Positions 1 to 9,612 of a stretch of DNA of 64,000 bases are shown here, in pieces. A program made the translations under genes and the position numbers. Position 1 is the stretch's first letter. Each line of letters begins with the position of its first letter. This DNA comes from Acetobacter ascendens (GTDB taxonomy: Bacteria > Pseudomonadota > Alphaproteobacteria > Acetobacterales > Acetobacteraceae): contig NZ_CP015164.1 in NCBI RefSeq assembly GCF_001766235.1, positions 1,825,001-1,889,000 on the forward strand, in the 5' to 3' direction. The notes beneath the pieces were generated by a model. That model did no database searches, was not told the DNA's origin, and saw only the letters and a list, made by a program, of their open reading frames with translations.

Positions 1-330
1 CTGATCCCCTCAGAAGGGCCTTTTGATACGCATGCCCTCTATCAAGAACAACACGTATTGGCTGCTGGCGAAGGTATAACACTCCCTCACACGCGCCATT
101 GTTCATGGGAAACCATCGGTCAGTTGCCTTTGGGGCTCCTTAACTCGCAAATGCGTAGTCGGCAGTTTATAGATGCAGCGTTTCGTGAAGCCGGCGTAAA
201 ACCGTACATCATGCTAGAAACAAATGCTTTGGAACTTCTGCACACAGAAGTGCTTGCCAGTCGCCTTGCAACCATCCTGCCGGTAGCCGCCCTTCCTGAA
301 CGCAGCGGTATATTACAGACACGTTTGCTA
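1..330 (+). pseudogene. LysR-family regulator, C-terminal remnant
   Basis: The frame is open from the first base of the window and reads as the effector-binding half of a LysR-type transcriptional regulator (phrases such as LGLLNSQMRSRQFIDAAF and LATILPVAAL are typical of that fold). The DNA-binding N-terminus lies outside the window. The frame runs into an IS5-family element at 331 and ends with foreign residues at 438. After the element the sequence belongs to a different gene (FUSC), so this is probably the edge of a deletion and not a simple insertion. The regulator was probably close to complete at the break, because LysR proteins end soon after this region. Family call fairly sure; target genes unknown. 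Confidence 0.7.
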
Positions 331-340
331 GGCTCAGGAC

Positions 341-754
341 TCATAGCCAGAACAAGACGGTTGCGGCGAGGCAGACTGCGGAGAAGAAGACGGTCGGGCA
401 TCTGTCATAGCGTGTTGCGACCCGTCTCCAGTCCTTGAGCCTGCCGAACATGATCTCGATACGGTTGCGTCTTTTGTATTTCCGTTTGTCGTATTTGACC
501 GGTTTTGCGCGAGATTTTCGACCAGGAATACAGGGTTTGATCCCTTTCTCCTCCAGGGCCTCTCTGAACCAGTCAGCGTCGTAGCCCCGGTCTGCCAGCA
601 TCCATTCGGCTGATGGGAGACTGTCCAGAAGGGCAGCGGCACCAGTATAATCACTGATCTGACCTGCTGTCATGAAGAAGTTGAGCGGACGTCCGTTCCG
701 GTCAGTGACAGCATGCAGCTTCGTATTCATCCCGCCTTTGGTCCGCCCGATCAA
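341..754 (-). CDS. IS5-family transposase, second frame (orfB)
   Basis: This is the C-terminal half of a DDE transposase. ADRGYDADW holds the second catalytic aspartate, and NRIEIMFGRLKDWRR holds the glutamate in the usual IS5 C-terminal signature. It overlaps the end of orfA by four bases. An A6G5 run on the minus strand near 766-776 is a likely site for the -1 frameshift that would make the full transposase. Both frames are intact, so the element may be active. Confidence 0.85.
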   Translation of the reverse strand: MIGRTKGGMNTKLHAVTDRNGRPLNFFMTAGQISDYTGAAALLDSLPSAEWMLADRGYDADWFREALEEKGIKPCIPGRKSRAKPVKYDKRKYKRRNRIEIMFGRLKDWRRVATRYDRCPTVFFSAVCLAATVLFWL

Positions 755-1098
755 ACGGCCTGGGCCCCCTTTTTTAACCGCAGGCTCGAAGCCGTGCGAT
801 GGGCCTTGAGATAGGTCGCATCAATCATGATTGTCTGAGGCTCTGCCTTGCCAGTAGCCAATCCCTCCATCATGCGGATGAAGATCCCCATAGCACTCCA
901 GCGCTTCCAGCGGTTGTAGAGCGTCTTGTGTGGACCGTATTCCCGGGGGGCATCACGCCAGCGCAGACCATTTCTGTTCACGAAAATGATCCCACTCAAC
1001 ACACGACGGTCATCAACGCGAGGTTTGCCATGGCTCTTCGGGAAAAAGGGCCGCAGACGATCCATCTGTTCCTCGGTCAGCCAATACAGGTCACTCAT
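751..1098 (-). CDS. IS5-family transposase, first frame (orfA)
   Basis: This is the N-terminal half of the transposase. It starts at the Met of MSDLYWLTEEQMDRLRPFFP, which is the usual start of this family; an upstream in-frame extension to 1137 is less likely. The family DUF4096-type N-terminal region is followed by MIDATYLKAHR, containing the first catalytic aspartate. The frame ends right after the A6G5 run that probably drives fusion to orfB. Confidence 0.82.
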   Translation of the reverse strand: MSDLYWLTEEQMDRLRPFFPKSHGKPRVDDRRVLSGIIFVNRNGLRWRDAPREYGPHKTLYNRWKRWSAMGIFIRMMEGLATGKAEPQTIMIDATYLKAHRTASSLRLKKGAQAV

Positions 1099-1161
1099 CT
1101 TCAGTCTCCTCACAGAGGCTGAATCAGATTTCCGCAATCAAATCAATGGGTCCTGAGCCTA

Positions 1162-2300
1162 GAAATGGGCCCGCATTCTCATGCCGCGGATCATGCGCGT
1201 GCAGCTTTTGCAGGCATGATTACCATGCTGGCCCGCGGATATGGCCTTGCCCTGACGCATCAACTCACACCAACAGAACGCACCATGCTGGCTGATGAAG
1301 CAACCATTCGCCAACATATTCAGGCCTGCATGTACCCAAAATCAGGAGATCATTTCCGTTTTAAGCTGCAATCTCGCAGGCATGCCGTAGAAGCCATGGA
1401 TAACGGTATCCGGGCCTGTTTGGGCATTCTGGGGGCGTGGCTTGTGTGGGAAGTGACGGCATGGCCCGCTGGCCCTACGTTTTTTTCTTTTGTTTCGCTC
1501 GTCTATGGCTTGCTGGCCACGCGTGAAAATCCGCTTTTAGCGGCCGCCCCTTTTTTTAAGGGTGCTTTATGGTGCGGGCTCATTGCTGCTTTGTACGCGC
1601 TACTGGTTATACCCGCCATTACAGCGCCAGAACTTCTGGTTCTGTTCCTGTTTATTCCGATGATTATTGGCGGGCTGGCTGCGCGACACACACACACACA
1701 GCAGGATATGCTTTTTCATTCAACATGTTCCTGCCTGTGCTGCTTGGCCCTGCCAATCAGGGCCGATTTGATGAGCAATCTTTTTTCAACACCATTCTGG
1801 CGTTTCTGGGGGCTGTATTGTTCGCCCGGTGGACTTTTCTCATTATCTTTCCCTTCCGGCTTGATTCTCACATGCGCCGCACACGCAGATGGATAGAAAA
1901 AAGCCTTAATCACCTAGCCCGTACAGGTGATAGAACCCTGCCCCATATCTGGCTTTCCAGAAATGCCGAAAGCCTTGTAAGAATTATCAACACCTCCAAG
2001 TCTCTCCCTCAGGAAAAAACGGAGCATTACATTCAAGAACAGATCTTATACATGGTGAAAGGCCTGTATCTGATCTTTCTGCGGGATACTTTGAAAGATA
2101 AAACACTTCCCGAGGCTTTAAAAACCGAACTCAAAAAAATCCTTCGGATCTGGGCATCCGGTAGCCCTGTGCGCATGCAACAAACTCAGGATTTTCTAAA
2201 CAGACTGAAGCAGGAAGATTTCCCACCTTCTACTCCAGCCCAAGCGCTCATGGAAAAAATATGCACATATCTGCATGTTCTGGCTGCCCCCATGAAATAA
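1162..2300 (+). pseudogene. FUSC-family efflux protein, 5'-truncated and frameshifted
   Basis: This is the middle and C-terminal part of a fusaric-acid-resistance (FUSC) inner-membrane efflux protein. Hydrophobic segments such as GILGAWLVWEVTAWPAG and ALWCGLIAALYALLVIPA match the second transmembrane block of the family, and the hydrophilic tail reaches to residue MK at 2300. About 300 N-terminal residues are missing where the IS5 element begins. A second lesion lies at a (CA)7 tract (1687-1700): the first frame goes wrong there (ends 1896), and the correct continuation (AGYAFSFNMFLPVLLGPANQ) is in the third frame. Removing one CA unit would restore the reading frame. Confidence 0.8.
1687..1700. 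repeat. (CA)7 dinucleotide tract at a frameshift
   Basis: Seven CA units lie inside the FUSC coding sequence, exactly where its two frames part. Six units would keep the protein in one frame, so this reads as a one-unit slippage expansion. Confidence 0.9.
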
Positions 2301-2372
2301 TGGCTTTTCAGCCCCGTTCACGGTTTTGCATATTTGACGCTGAAAAACTTACAGCCCGAAAGAATACTCCGT

Positions 2373-2570
2373 ATGCCTCAACCTAAAAACCATACACCAA
2401 ATACGGATCAGGCAACACACCGGACTGCTAAATCTCAAACAAGAGCCAATTTGGGGAGCGGCGCCGGTATTACCGCATTTTTAGGTTTTATCGGATTTAT
2501 TGCTTCCCCTCGGGCAAGCCTACGTAGCCTATTGGAAGATGCAAAAGACCATTACCGCCGCAAAAAGTAA
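2373..2570 (+). CDS. Small hypothetical protein, one hydrophobic segment
   Basis: This 65-residue frame is not recognised. The first 30 residues are polar (rich in N, T, Q, K, R). They are followed by a short hydrophobic stretch (GITAFLGFIGFIASP) and a basic, helical tail ending in HYRRKK. That is compatible with a small single-span membrane protein with a cationic C-terminus. It lies between the FUSC remnant and a tRNA gene and has no operon partner. The ATG at 2373 is preferred over an upstream TTG. It could be a chance frame. Confidence 0.4.
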   Translation: MPQPKNHTPNTDQATHRTAKSQTRANLGSGAGITAFLGFIGFIASPRASLRSLLEDAKDHYRRKK

Positions 2571-2622
2571 TGCTCAGCGAGACAAGCTGTATGCCACCAA
2601 AACTATCAATAATTTTAAGGGA

Positions 2623-2699
2623 TGGTGGACCCGGCGCGATTCGAACGCGCGACCTTTGCCTTCGGAGGGCAACGCTCTATCCAGCTGAGCTACGGGTCC
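2623..2699 (-). tRNA. tRNA-Arg (anticodon CCG)
   Basis: On the minus strand the sequence begins GGACCCGTAGCTCAGCTGG and ends with the encoded CCA. Acceptor stem GGACCCG/CGGGTCC, the D-loop AGCTGGATAGAG and the T arm TTCGAATC are all present. The anticodon loop CTCCGAA places CCG in the anticodon, reading arginine CGG codons. Length is 77 nt. Confidence 0.96.
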
Positions 2700-2818
2700 G
2701 TGCGCCTTCCCTAACGCAATTCAGGGGTATTTGCCAAGCCTCTATCTGCATTATCCTGATAACTTCCGCAGATGGCGTTTGCTCCGTATTCCGGCCCTGT
2801 GGTTCTGGATAGATAGAT

Positions 2819-3883
2819 TTAACGCGCCAAACCATCGAACCATGAGGCCGGAAACCACTTTCCCTCCGACTTTACCGGGTTTTGTGCCTGCCATGTGCTG
2901 GCCGCAACATCTCCACCTGATGGCAAAAAACTGTCTGGTTGCGTGATCCAGCTTAGCATGTCCTGCATCACCTGTTTGCCATTTTTATCACGCAGCAGCA
3001 AATGGTGGCCGCCGGAAATCAGATCCAACCGCGTGCTTTTGGGCAGGGTTTCCCATACTTTGGCCATCGCTTTGGAGGGCACAAGTTGATCTTTATCCCC
3101 ATATACACAAAGCAGTGGCCCTTTCATCTGCGGCGCCACGGCAGCGGCCTGCCTCATCAAGCTCACCAACCCGCGTAAGGCCTCTAGCTGGGTAGCTCTC
3201 AAAGTAAGTGGATCAAAATACAGGCGCAAAAGGGCTGCCGGATTATCACTTGCCACCACATGCACGGGCAGTTCCCGCCCTGTAACCAAGTGGTGTGGGA
3301 AAAGCGTTGCCAGAACATCCAGCGGAATATCTGCTCCAAGCCCCAGATTCCACACAGCAGGCGCTAACAGCAACGTGCCTGCAACAGATGGAGCATCTGA
3401 CTTAGACATGAGAAGCATGAGAATAGCGCCCCCCATACTTTCCCCAGTCAGATAAAGCGGTATCTGGGGATTTTCTTGCTGAAGAATAGCTATTTCTTCA
3501 CGCACATCCTGCACCATACGCTCTGCACCCGCCCATTCTCCACGCTTTGGGGCTTCTCCAAAACCGCGTTGATCAGGCGCCACCACCGTTATGCCTTGTC
3601 TGGCAAAAAATGGCGCAGGTTGCTCCCACGCATCACGGCTATCGTTAAACCCGTGCAGCGCCAACAATATGCCCCGAGGCTGCCCTTGTGCCTTCCATAC
3701 GCGTGCTGGAAGCACCACCCCATCCGCTAGCGTAAAGATGCGATCAGGCGGAACCAGCCGAGCAGCTGCAGCAAAACGTGGTGAAGGCTTTGGGGGATCA
3801 GGAAGTTTCATACTGCATCCTGTCAAACTCAAACACACAACCAATAACGCGCAACCGTATCGTCCATATCTGCTCACGCGCAT
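2819..3883 (-). CDS. Alpha/beta hydrolase lipoprotein (lysophospholipase-like)
   Basis: A signal sequence ends in the lipobox LTGC, so the mature protein should be lipid-anchored in the envelope. The hydrolase domain shows the oxyanion turn HGFND, the nucleophile elbow GESMGG, an acid residue in YGDKDQLVP and the catalytic histidine in GGHH, all in the order of monoacylglycerol lipases and lysophospholipases. The start was set at the Met of MRVSRYGRYG so that the signal peptide has normal length; the frame is open further upstream. It is a single gene on the minus strand, downstream of nothing obvious. The substrate is unknown; a lipid ester is the best guess from the family. Confidence 0.82.
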   Translation of the reverse strand: MRVSRYGRYGCALLVVCLSLTGCSMKLPDPPKPSPRFAAAARLVPPDRIFTLADGVVLPARVWKAQGQPRGILLALHGFNDSRDAWEQPAPFFARQGITVVAPDQRGFGEAPKRGEWAGAERMVQDVREEIAILQQENPQIPLYLTGESMGGAILMLLMSKSDAPSVAGTLLLAPAVWNLGLGADIPLDVLATLFPHHLVTGRELPVHVVASDNPAALLRLYFDPLTLRATQLEALRGLVSLMRQAAAVAPQMKGPLLCVYGDKDQLVPSKAMAKVWETLPKSTRLDLISGGHHLLLRDKNGKQVMQDMLSWITQPDSFLPSGGDVAASTWQAQNPVKSEGKWFPASWFDGLAR

Positions 3884-3988
3884 GGGAAGATAAGAAAGGT
3901 GCAAAACCATAGCCCAGACAGCTATCATGCACACAGCCAGCACATGTTGTTCATTTGGGCATCATAGCAAAAAGGGAATACCACACCT

Positions 3989-4204
3989 ATGTTGATACAG
4001 CCTGCCAACCCTGTGCCGCATCCCAAACTAGGGCATGTTGAAACCATTATGGTGGACAAACGCAAAATTGCCTGCGATGGCGGCTTGGGCGCGCTTGGGC
4101 ACCCGCGCGTATGGCTGAAAATTGGCGGGCATCAAACCGTATGCCCCTATTGTTCACGCCTGTTTGTACTACAACCAGATGCCGAAGCCCCAGCAGAACA
4201 CTAA
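3989..4204 (+). CDS. Zinc-finger (CHCC) domain protein
   Basis: This 71-residue protein carries the pattern C-D-G-G, GHPRVWLKIG and CPYCSRLF. This is the small zf-CHCC family of Alphaproteobacteria, related to the NDUFS6 subunit of mitochondrial complex I. One zinc should be held by two cysteines of CPYC, one upstream cysteine and the histidine of GHPRV. Its function in bacteria is not established. The start ATG has no strong ribosome site. It lies just upstream of the dsbD-like gene on the same strand. Confidence 0.85.
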   Translation: MLIQPANPVPHPKLGHVETIMVDKRKIACDGGLGALGHPRVWLKIGGHQTVCPYCSRLFVLQPDAEAPAEH

Positions 4205-4298
4205 CTGCTTTTTCTACATCCTGCGTCTTCAACAACATCAGCTTACAATTACAGGTGAGTTTGGCCTATGCTGCGCGCTCCTTACCGCAGAATGCACC

Positions 4299-6491
4299 AT
4301 GAGTTTGCCTGTTATGCCCTTTTCGCGTCTTACTGCCTTTAGCCTGCCTTCTGCTCCTGCCTCGATGCAGACAAAAGGCAACGGGCGTGGCCTTGTAGGC
4401 TGGTTGACTCTTCCTGTTGCCATTTTGGCAGCAGCGCTTGTTTATTCACATCCTTCAGCCGCAGCAGAAAGTTCTCAGGTTAAAACCGGCCATAGCATTG
4501 CAAGCCTGATAACCGCGTCTGATACAGTTGGCGCTAATAGCCCCTTACACATTGCTTTGCGGCTACAACTTCAGAATGGTTGGCACACATACTGGCAAAA
4601 TCCGGGAGATGCGGGAGACCCTCCAGCTATCACCATCAATGCTGATGGCGCGTTGCAAGGCAGCACGCAAACCATCCAATGGCCGGTTCCGCAACGCATC
4701 CGCGATTCTTCACTTATGTCTTACGCCTATACTGGCGATGTAATCCTGCCTCTGGAACTTCCTCTTCAATCAGCAGATCAGAAATCAGACAAGGTCAACA
4801 TCATGGCGCATGCAAGCTGGTTGGTGTGTGAGCATGTATGTGTGCCCGAAGAAGCTGATCTTGCGCTCACATTGGATAAAGGCCCACCTGCACCTTCTGC
4901 TCAAGCCACTTTGTTTGAGCAAACATCGCAGCGCACCGCTGTGCCTTCACCTTACGCAGCAACTTTTTCCTCTAACGGCATTTTACAGCTAACTGGCAAA
5001 GATCTCAGTCCTTCATCCGTATCCGATGCGTGGTTTATGCCGGAACAACAAGGAAAGATTGCCGAAGCCGCTGAGCAAAAAACCATCATCCGCAATGGCT
5101 CTGTAACGCTGCATCTTAAGCCGACTACAAACTTTTCTGCCCTGCGATCTTTATCTGGAATTGTGGTTTTAAAGGATAAAGCCGGCACAGAACGCGCCCT
5201 ACAAATTCATGCCAGCCTTGGCACACTTACCGATCCAGCAGAAAATACACTCGCTGCTTCTGCCGGATTTGTGCAGCAAATGCTGTTTGCCTTTATTGGC
5301 GGCCTTATCCTAAACCTGATGCCCTGTGTATTTCCGATCTTGGCCATGAAAGCTCTGGCAATCACCCGGCTCGGACATGCGGCAAGACGAGAACAAATTC
5401 TTAGCGCAGCATGTTATGCAGTTGGGGTTATCGGCAGCTTTACTCTATTGGGCGCCACCATGATGGCGGCTCGTCTAACAGGTTCTGCCGCAGGCTGGGG
5501 CTTCCAGTTTCAGTCCCCTCTTTTTGTGGGAATGATCTGCTGGTTGCTTTTTGCCATGGCCCTGAACCTTCTGGGCGTATTTGCTTTCTCTGCCGTATCT
5601 CTCAATAGCTCACCTCATACACGCCACCACTTGTGGAACGATATTTTAACAGGTGTACTTGCTGTTGTTGTGGCCTCCCCCTGCACAGCCCCTTTTATGG
5701 GCGTGGCTATTGCTGGGGCTCTGTCTGGCCCTCCTATTGCTGGGCTTACCATATTTGCAGCACTCGGGTTGGGTTTAGCCCTGCCCTACCTGCTGATTGC
5801 AACATTCCCTTCCTGTGCCAGAATTCTGCCGCGCCCCGGCGCATGGATGGTCTATTTGCGCCAGTTTCTGGCATTTCCCCTACTGGCATCCTGCGTATGG
5901 TTGTTATGGGTTGCCACGCTGGAAGGTGGCGCTTCCATAGTTGTCTTGCTTGGATCTGGCATGGTGCTTTTGGGGTTGGCCGCATGGGTGTATGGTCTGG
6001 CCCAGACACATCAGAACACATTATCTGATCGCAAACGCTTTGCCTTGCACGGTTTGGCATTATTGGCATTACTTGGGGCACTTTCTCTCCTGCCCGTATT
6101 ACGCCAACAAGCAGCAGCTCCATCTTCTGCCCAAGGTATGACCTTGCCCGAAGGCGTAGAAGCTTTTTCCACCGCGCGTCTACAAACCCTACATGCCAGC
6201 GGCAAAGGCGTGTTTGTAGATATGACAGCCGCATGGTGCATTACCTGCTTGGTAAACGAACGCGTGGCGTTAGATGTGCCGGAGGTGCGCGAGGCCTTTA
6301 AAACCCAGAACGTCAGCCTGCTGCGTGGAGATTGGACAGCGCACGATGCCGCCATTACGGCCTTCCTACGCCAACATGGGCGCGATGGTGTACCTTTTTA
6401 CCTGTTCATTCCGGCTAACGGAGCGCCCATAACGCTGCCACAGGTGCTCACACCGGGGTTGGTTATTAAAACCATCAGTTCCACACGTTAA
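4299..6491 (+). CDS. Thiol:disulfide interchange protein, DsbD/ScsB type
   Basis: This protein moves reducing power from cytoplasmic thioredoxin across the inner membrane to periplasmic thiol proteins. It has about 730 residues. After a signal or anchor segment comes a periplasmic N-terminal domain (with WLVCEHVCVPEEADL), then a block of about eight membrane spans carrying the two conserved cysteines in LNLMPCVFPILAMK and ASPCTAPFMG. Last is a thioredoxin-like domain with WCITC. All three cysteine pairs are present, so it should be functional. The start is uncertain: the frame is open back to 4122, and the ATG at 4299 was chosen as the first Met before the hydrophobic leader. Its stop overlaps that of the convergent emrE gene. 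Confidence 0.88.
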   Translation: MSLPVMPFSRLTAFSLPSAPASMQTKGNGRGLVGWLTLPVAILAAALVYSHPSAAAESSQVKTGHSIASLITASDTVGANSPLHIALRLQLQNGWHTYWQNPGDAGDPPAITINADGALQGSTQTIQWPVPQRIRDSSLMSYAYTGDVILPLELPLQSADQKSDKVNIMAHASWLVCEHVCVPEEADLALTLDKGPPAPSAQATLFEQTSQRTAVPSPYAATFSSNGILQLTGKDLSPSSVSDAWFMPEQQGKIAEAAEQKTIIRNGSVTLHLKPTTNFSALRSLSGIVVLKDKAGTERALQIHASLGTLTDPAENTLAASAGFVQQMLFAFIGGLILNLMPCVFPILAMKALAITRLGHAARREQILSAACYAVGVIGSFTLLGATMMAARLTGSAAGWGFQFQSPLFVGMICWLLFAMALNLLGVFAFSAVSLNSSPHTRHHLWNDILTGVLAVVVASPCTAPFMGVAIAGALSGPPIAGLTIFAALGLGLALPYLLIATFPSCARILPRPGAWMVYLRQFLAFPLLASCVWLLWVATLEGGASIVVLLGSGMVLLGLAAWVYGLAQTHQNTLSDRKRFALHGLALLALLGALSLLPVLRQQAAAPSSAQGMTLPEGVEAFSTARLQTLHASGKGVFVDMTAAWCITCLVNERVALDVPEVREAFKTQNVSLLRGDWTAHDAAITAFLRQHGRDGVPFYLFIPANGAPITLPQVLTPGLVIKTISSTR

Positions 6492-6826
6492 TGTTGTATG
6501 GAACCTGAAAACAGATTGATAACCAGCACCCCAACCATAATTAGGCCAATACCAATAAGGGCTGGTGTATCTAGCATTTGTTTGAAAAACAACGCACCAA
6601 TGCCAGAAACCAGCACAATACCTACCCCACTCCAGATGGCATAAACAATGCCCGTTGGAATGGTTTTGAGAGGGATGGATAGAAAATAGAAAGCACACCC
6701 ATACGCAGCCAGACTGGCAACAGCATAACCCCAACGTGCAAACCCGTGCGAGGCTGTGAGCAAGGATGTGCCGATAACTTCAGATACAATGGCAATCGCC
6801 AAGTATAAGGAGGGTTTGGAAACCAT
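6488..6826 (-). CDS. emrE: Small multidrug resistance efflux pump
   Basis: This is a proton-coupled SMR-family exporter of cationic drugs, 112 residues with four membrane spans, working as a dimer. The essential membrane glutamate is present in IVSEVIGTSLL, and PTGIVYAIWSGVGIVL is nearly the EmrE signature, including its conserved tryptophan. The overall match is closer to EmrE than to SugE/Gdx. Its stop codon overlaps the stop of the convergent dsbD-like gene. Confidence 0.9.
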   Translation of the reverse strand: MVSKPSLYLAIAIVSEVIGTSLLTASHGFARWGYAVASLAAYGCAFYFLSIPLKTIPTGIVYAIWSGVGIVLVSGIGALFFKQMLDTPALIGIGLIMVGVLVINLFSGSIQH

Positions 6827-6844
6827 TGTATCTAAGCCCTATTT

Positions 6845-8113
6845 TTAGCTGATTTTTTCAACGCCCCCCATATATGGGTGCAGAACATCCGGCACGCTAA
6901 CAGAGCCATCTTCGTTCTGATAGTTTTCCATCACCGCAATAAGGGTGCGGCCTACAGCAAGGCCAGAACCATTCAGCGTATGCACAAAAACAGGTGCAGC
7001 ACCCGCCTGCGGACGATAACGGGCATTCATGCGACGGCCCTGAAAATCCCGTGTATTGGAGCACGAAGAAATTTCCCGCCAAGCCCCCTGCCCCGGCAGC
7101 CATGCTTCCAGATCAAAGGTTTTAGCTGCGCCAAACCCGGTATCCCCTGCGCATAGCAGCACACGGCGGTAAGGAATATTTAGCTTTTCCAGCACCTTTT
7201 CTGCACAGCGCGTCATGCGCTCATGCTCGGCATCGCTTTCTTCTGGCGTGGTTACGGAAACCATTTCCACTTTTTCAAACTGATGCTGGCGGAGCATTCC
7301 ACGCACATCTCGCCCAGCAGCCCCTGCCTCGCTTCGGAAACACTGGCTCAGTGCTGTCATACGCAATGGCAGTGCCGATGCTTCCAGAATATCGCCAGAA
7401 ACAGAAGCTGTAAGCGGCACTTCTGCTGTGGGAATAAGCCAGCGGCCATCTTCCGTGCGGAAAGATTGATCTGCAAATTTTGGCAGCTTGTCTGTTCCGT
7501 ACATGGCATCATCATTCACCATGACAGGCACTTGAGTTTCCGTATAACCATGTTCGGTAACATGCAGATCCAGCATAAACTGGCCCAGTGCACGTGCCAG
7601 ACGCGCGATACCACCACGGAGCACTACAAAACGTGAACCAGAAAGCTTGGCTGCTGTTGCAAAATCCATCTGCTTCAGCGTTTCACCCAGCTCAAAATGC
7701 TGCTTGGGTGTAAACGTAAAGGCAGGCTTTGCCCCCCATTCATGCTGCACCACGTTTGCGCTTTCATCCGGGCCTTCAGGCACGGTAGCATCCAAACGGT
7801 TTGGCAGATTGGCCAAAAGTGCTGTGCTTTCACGCCCCAGCACATTCACCTGTTCTTCCAGCGCTTCCATTTCTGCGCGCAAGGCCAAGCCTTCGGCTTC
7901 CAGATCACTGCTATCACCACCATTCCGCTTCAGGGTTCCAATTTCACGCGCCAGTGCTTTGCGACGCCCCTGCTTTTCCTGCAACACGGTCTGGGCCTGG
8001 CGGCGTTCTCCATCCCATGCCAGCAATTTGGCAGAAACAGGCTCCACCCCACGGCGGGCAAGATCGGCATCAAAAGCAGCGGGATCAGCCCGCAGGGCGC
8101 GAATATCATGCAT
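6845..8113 (-). CDS. serS: Seryl-tRNA synthetase
   Basis: This charges tRNA-Ser with serine (and tRNA-Sec where present). At 422 residues it has normal length: an N-terminal coiled-coil arm (about residues 30-105) and a class II catalytic core. The core shows motif 2 ([25 protein letters not shown]) and motif 3 ([22 protein letters not shown]). It is last in the scpA-scpB-tatB-tatC-serS run, starting three bases after tatC stops. Confidence 0.98.
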   Translation of the reverse strand: MHDIRALRADPAAFDADLARRGVEPVSAKLLAWDGERRQAQTVLQEKQGRRKALAREIGTLKRNGGDSSDLEAEGLALRAEMEALEEQVNVLGRESTALLANLPNRLDATVPEGPDESANVVQHEWGAKPAFTFTPKQHFELGETLKQMDFATAAKLSGSRFVVLRGGIARLARALGQFMLDLHVTEHGYTETQVPVMVNDDAMYGTDKLPKFADQSFRTEDGRWLIPTAEVPLTASVSGDILEASALPLRMTALSQCFRSEAGAAGRDVRGMLRQHQFEKVEMVSVTTPEESDAEHERMTRCAEKVLEKLNIPYRRVLLCAGDTGFGAAKTFDLEAWLPGQGAWREISSCSNTRDFQGRRMNARYRPQAGAAPVFVHTLNGSGLAVGRTLIAVMENYQNEDGSVSVPDVLHPYMGGVEKIS

Positions 8114-8116
8114 GGG

Positions 8117-8947
8117 TCAAGGAACCTCCTGCTGGGTGTTGGATGTATCTTCCGCTTGGCTGGCCTTCCACTTCGGTTCGACCAAGCGCGCGCAGATAAT
8201 GGAAATTTCGTAAAGTAAGACCAACGGCACGGCCAGACCGATCTGGGTAATGACATCTGGCGGCATCAGAATAGCGGCGATAACAAAAGCGCCCACAATG
8301 GCGTAGCGACGAAACCGGCGGAGCATATCTGCCGTAACAATGCCCACACGTGCCAGAAGCGTAAGCACCACTGGCAGTTCAAACGCCACGCCAAAAGCCA
8401 TGATCAGTTTCATGACCAGAGAAAGATATTCGGAAACCTTGGCTTGCAGTTCAATCTGCACGCCATCATGTCCTGCGCCTGCTGTTTGGAATGACAGGAA
8501 GAAACGCCATGCGATGGGGAAAATAAAGTAATAAGCCAGCGATGCCCCAACCAGAAACAGAATAGGCGTTGCAATTAAAAACGGAGCAAAAGCGCGCTTT
8601 TCCGATCGGTAAAGGCCGGGGGCTATAAAAATCCATGCCTGCATGGCCACAACAGGAAAAGACAGAAAAGCCGCGCCAAAAAACGCTACACGAATATAGG
8701 TGAAAAATGCCTCATACAGAGCAGTGTAAATGAGATGCGGCTGTTCACCCTGCTGGCGCATAATTTCACCCAACGGGCGCGCCAGAAACAGATAGATATC
8801 ACCTGCGTAGTGGTAACACAGCGCAAAACACAGAATAAAAGCCGCACCTGCCCACAATAAACGACGACGCAATTCCAGCAGATGTTCGATCAACGGCATT
8901 GGCTGATCGTGAATAGGATCTTCCCCCACGGTTTCGTTTTCGTTCAT
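8117..8947 (-). CDS. tatC: Twin-arginine translocase subunit TatC
   Basis: This is the six-span membrane core of the Tat exporter, which moves folded proteins with RR signal peptides. It has 276 residues. The N-terminal MPLIEHLLELRRRLLWA is the conserved signal-binding region, and the acidic C-terminal tail is cytoplasmic. It overlaps tatB by four bases (ATGA), implying translational coupling. In acetic acid bacteria Tat export can serve periplasmic redox enzymes. Confidence 0.97.
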   Translation of the reverse strand: MNENETVGEDPIHDQPMPLIEHLLELRRRLLWAGAAFILCFALCYHYAGDIYLFLARPLGEIMRQQGEQPHLIYTALYEAFFTYIRVAFFGAAFLSFPVVAMQAWIFIAPGLYRSEKRAFAPFLIATPILFLVGASLAYYFIFPIAWRFFLSFQTAGAGHDGVQIELQAKVSEYLSLVMKLIMAFGVAFELPVVLTLLARVGIVTADMLRRFRRYAIVGAFVIAAILMPPDVITQIGLAVPLVLLYEISIICARLVEPKWKASQAEDTSNTQQEVP

Positions 8948-9612
8948 GGTTGATGATCCATTATCTGCTGTTCTGGCTCAGCCCCTTTTGGCGGCTCTGG
9001 CTGTATATCCACATCCTGCTGCCAAGCCGACCGGCTTGGGCCAGATACGCGCCCCAATCTTTCACCCGGCGCCACACTGCGCCCACCGTGCATGATGCGC
9101 ACTGGTGGCAAAAATGCTGGTGGGTGTAAGCGTTCCTGCTCTTTCAAAATGCGGCGCACAATATTGGGCGGCAATTCTGGAGGGGCACTGGCAATATCTT
9201 CATCGGTTACGGCTGGCTCATACGTGCTGGGCACATAAGCAGAAACATTGGTTGTGCTTTGTGTGCTGGAAGCTGGCATATCCAATGCACGAGGGCCTGC
9301 GGGAATATGTTTTTCAGCAATTTGTGGTGGAGGGGCGAAGGAGCTGCTTAACGTGCCATCGGAATCAATGGCCTTCATGATCCGGTTGCGTACATTGAGA
9401 TTTTTGAGATCTCGAACCTGATCGCGCACTTCTGTCAGATCAGCTTCACGCACCATTTCATCAACGTGAGACTGAAACTCCCCCGCCAGTTTGCGTGCCT
9501 TTTTCACAGCCCCTGCCAGCCCACGAATGGCCACGGGCAAATCCTTCGGGCCGATGACGACCAGAGCCACGGCGCCAATCAGCGCGATTTCAGACCAGGC
9601 AAAATCAAACAT
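8944..9612 (-). CDS. tatB: Twin-arginine translocase subunit TatB
   Basis: The start is set at MFDFAWSEIALIGAVAL, the usual N-terminus; the frame extends further upstream without support. One membrane helix is followed by VIGPKDLPVAIRGLA, the amphipathic helix and a long proline- and glutamate-rich tail, giving 222 residues. TatB receives Tat substrates together with TatC. No tatA lies next to it, although many Alphaproteobacteria have tatA at this position. Confidence 0.95.
   Translation of the reverse strand: MFDFAWSEIALIGAVALVVIGPKDLPVAIRGLAGAVKKARKLAGEFQSHVDEMVREADLTEVRDQVRDLKNLNVRNRIMKAIDSDGTLSSSFAPPPQIAEKHIPAGPRALDMPASSTQSTTNVSAYVPSTYEPAVTDEDIASAPPELPPNIVRRILKEQERLHPPAFLPPVRIMHGGRSVAPGERLGRVSGPSRSAWQQDVDIQPEPPKGAEPEQQIMDHQP

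Larger units (their letters stand above)
331..1159 (-). mobile_element. IS5-family insertion sequence (IS427-like)
   Basis: This is an 829-bp element with near-perfect terminal inverted repeats (GGCTCAGGAC(T/C)CA), flanked on both sides by the dinucleotide TA, as expected of the IS427 group of IS5. It carries two overlapping transposase frames. It separates two unrelated truncated genes: LysR on the left and FUSC on the right. Confidence 0.85.

Noticed and set aside
7647-8213. Plus-strand frames of more than 130 codons opposite serS
   Set aside because: They mirror the codon pattern of serS on the opposite strand and lack any domain.
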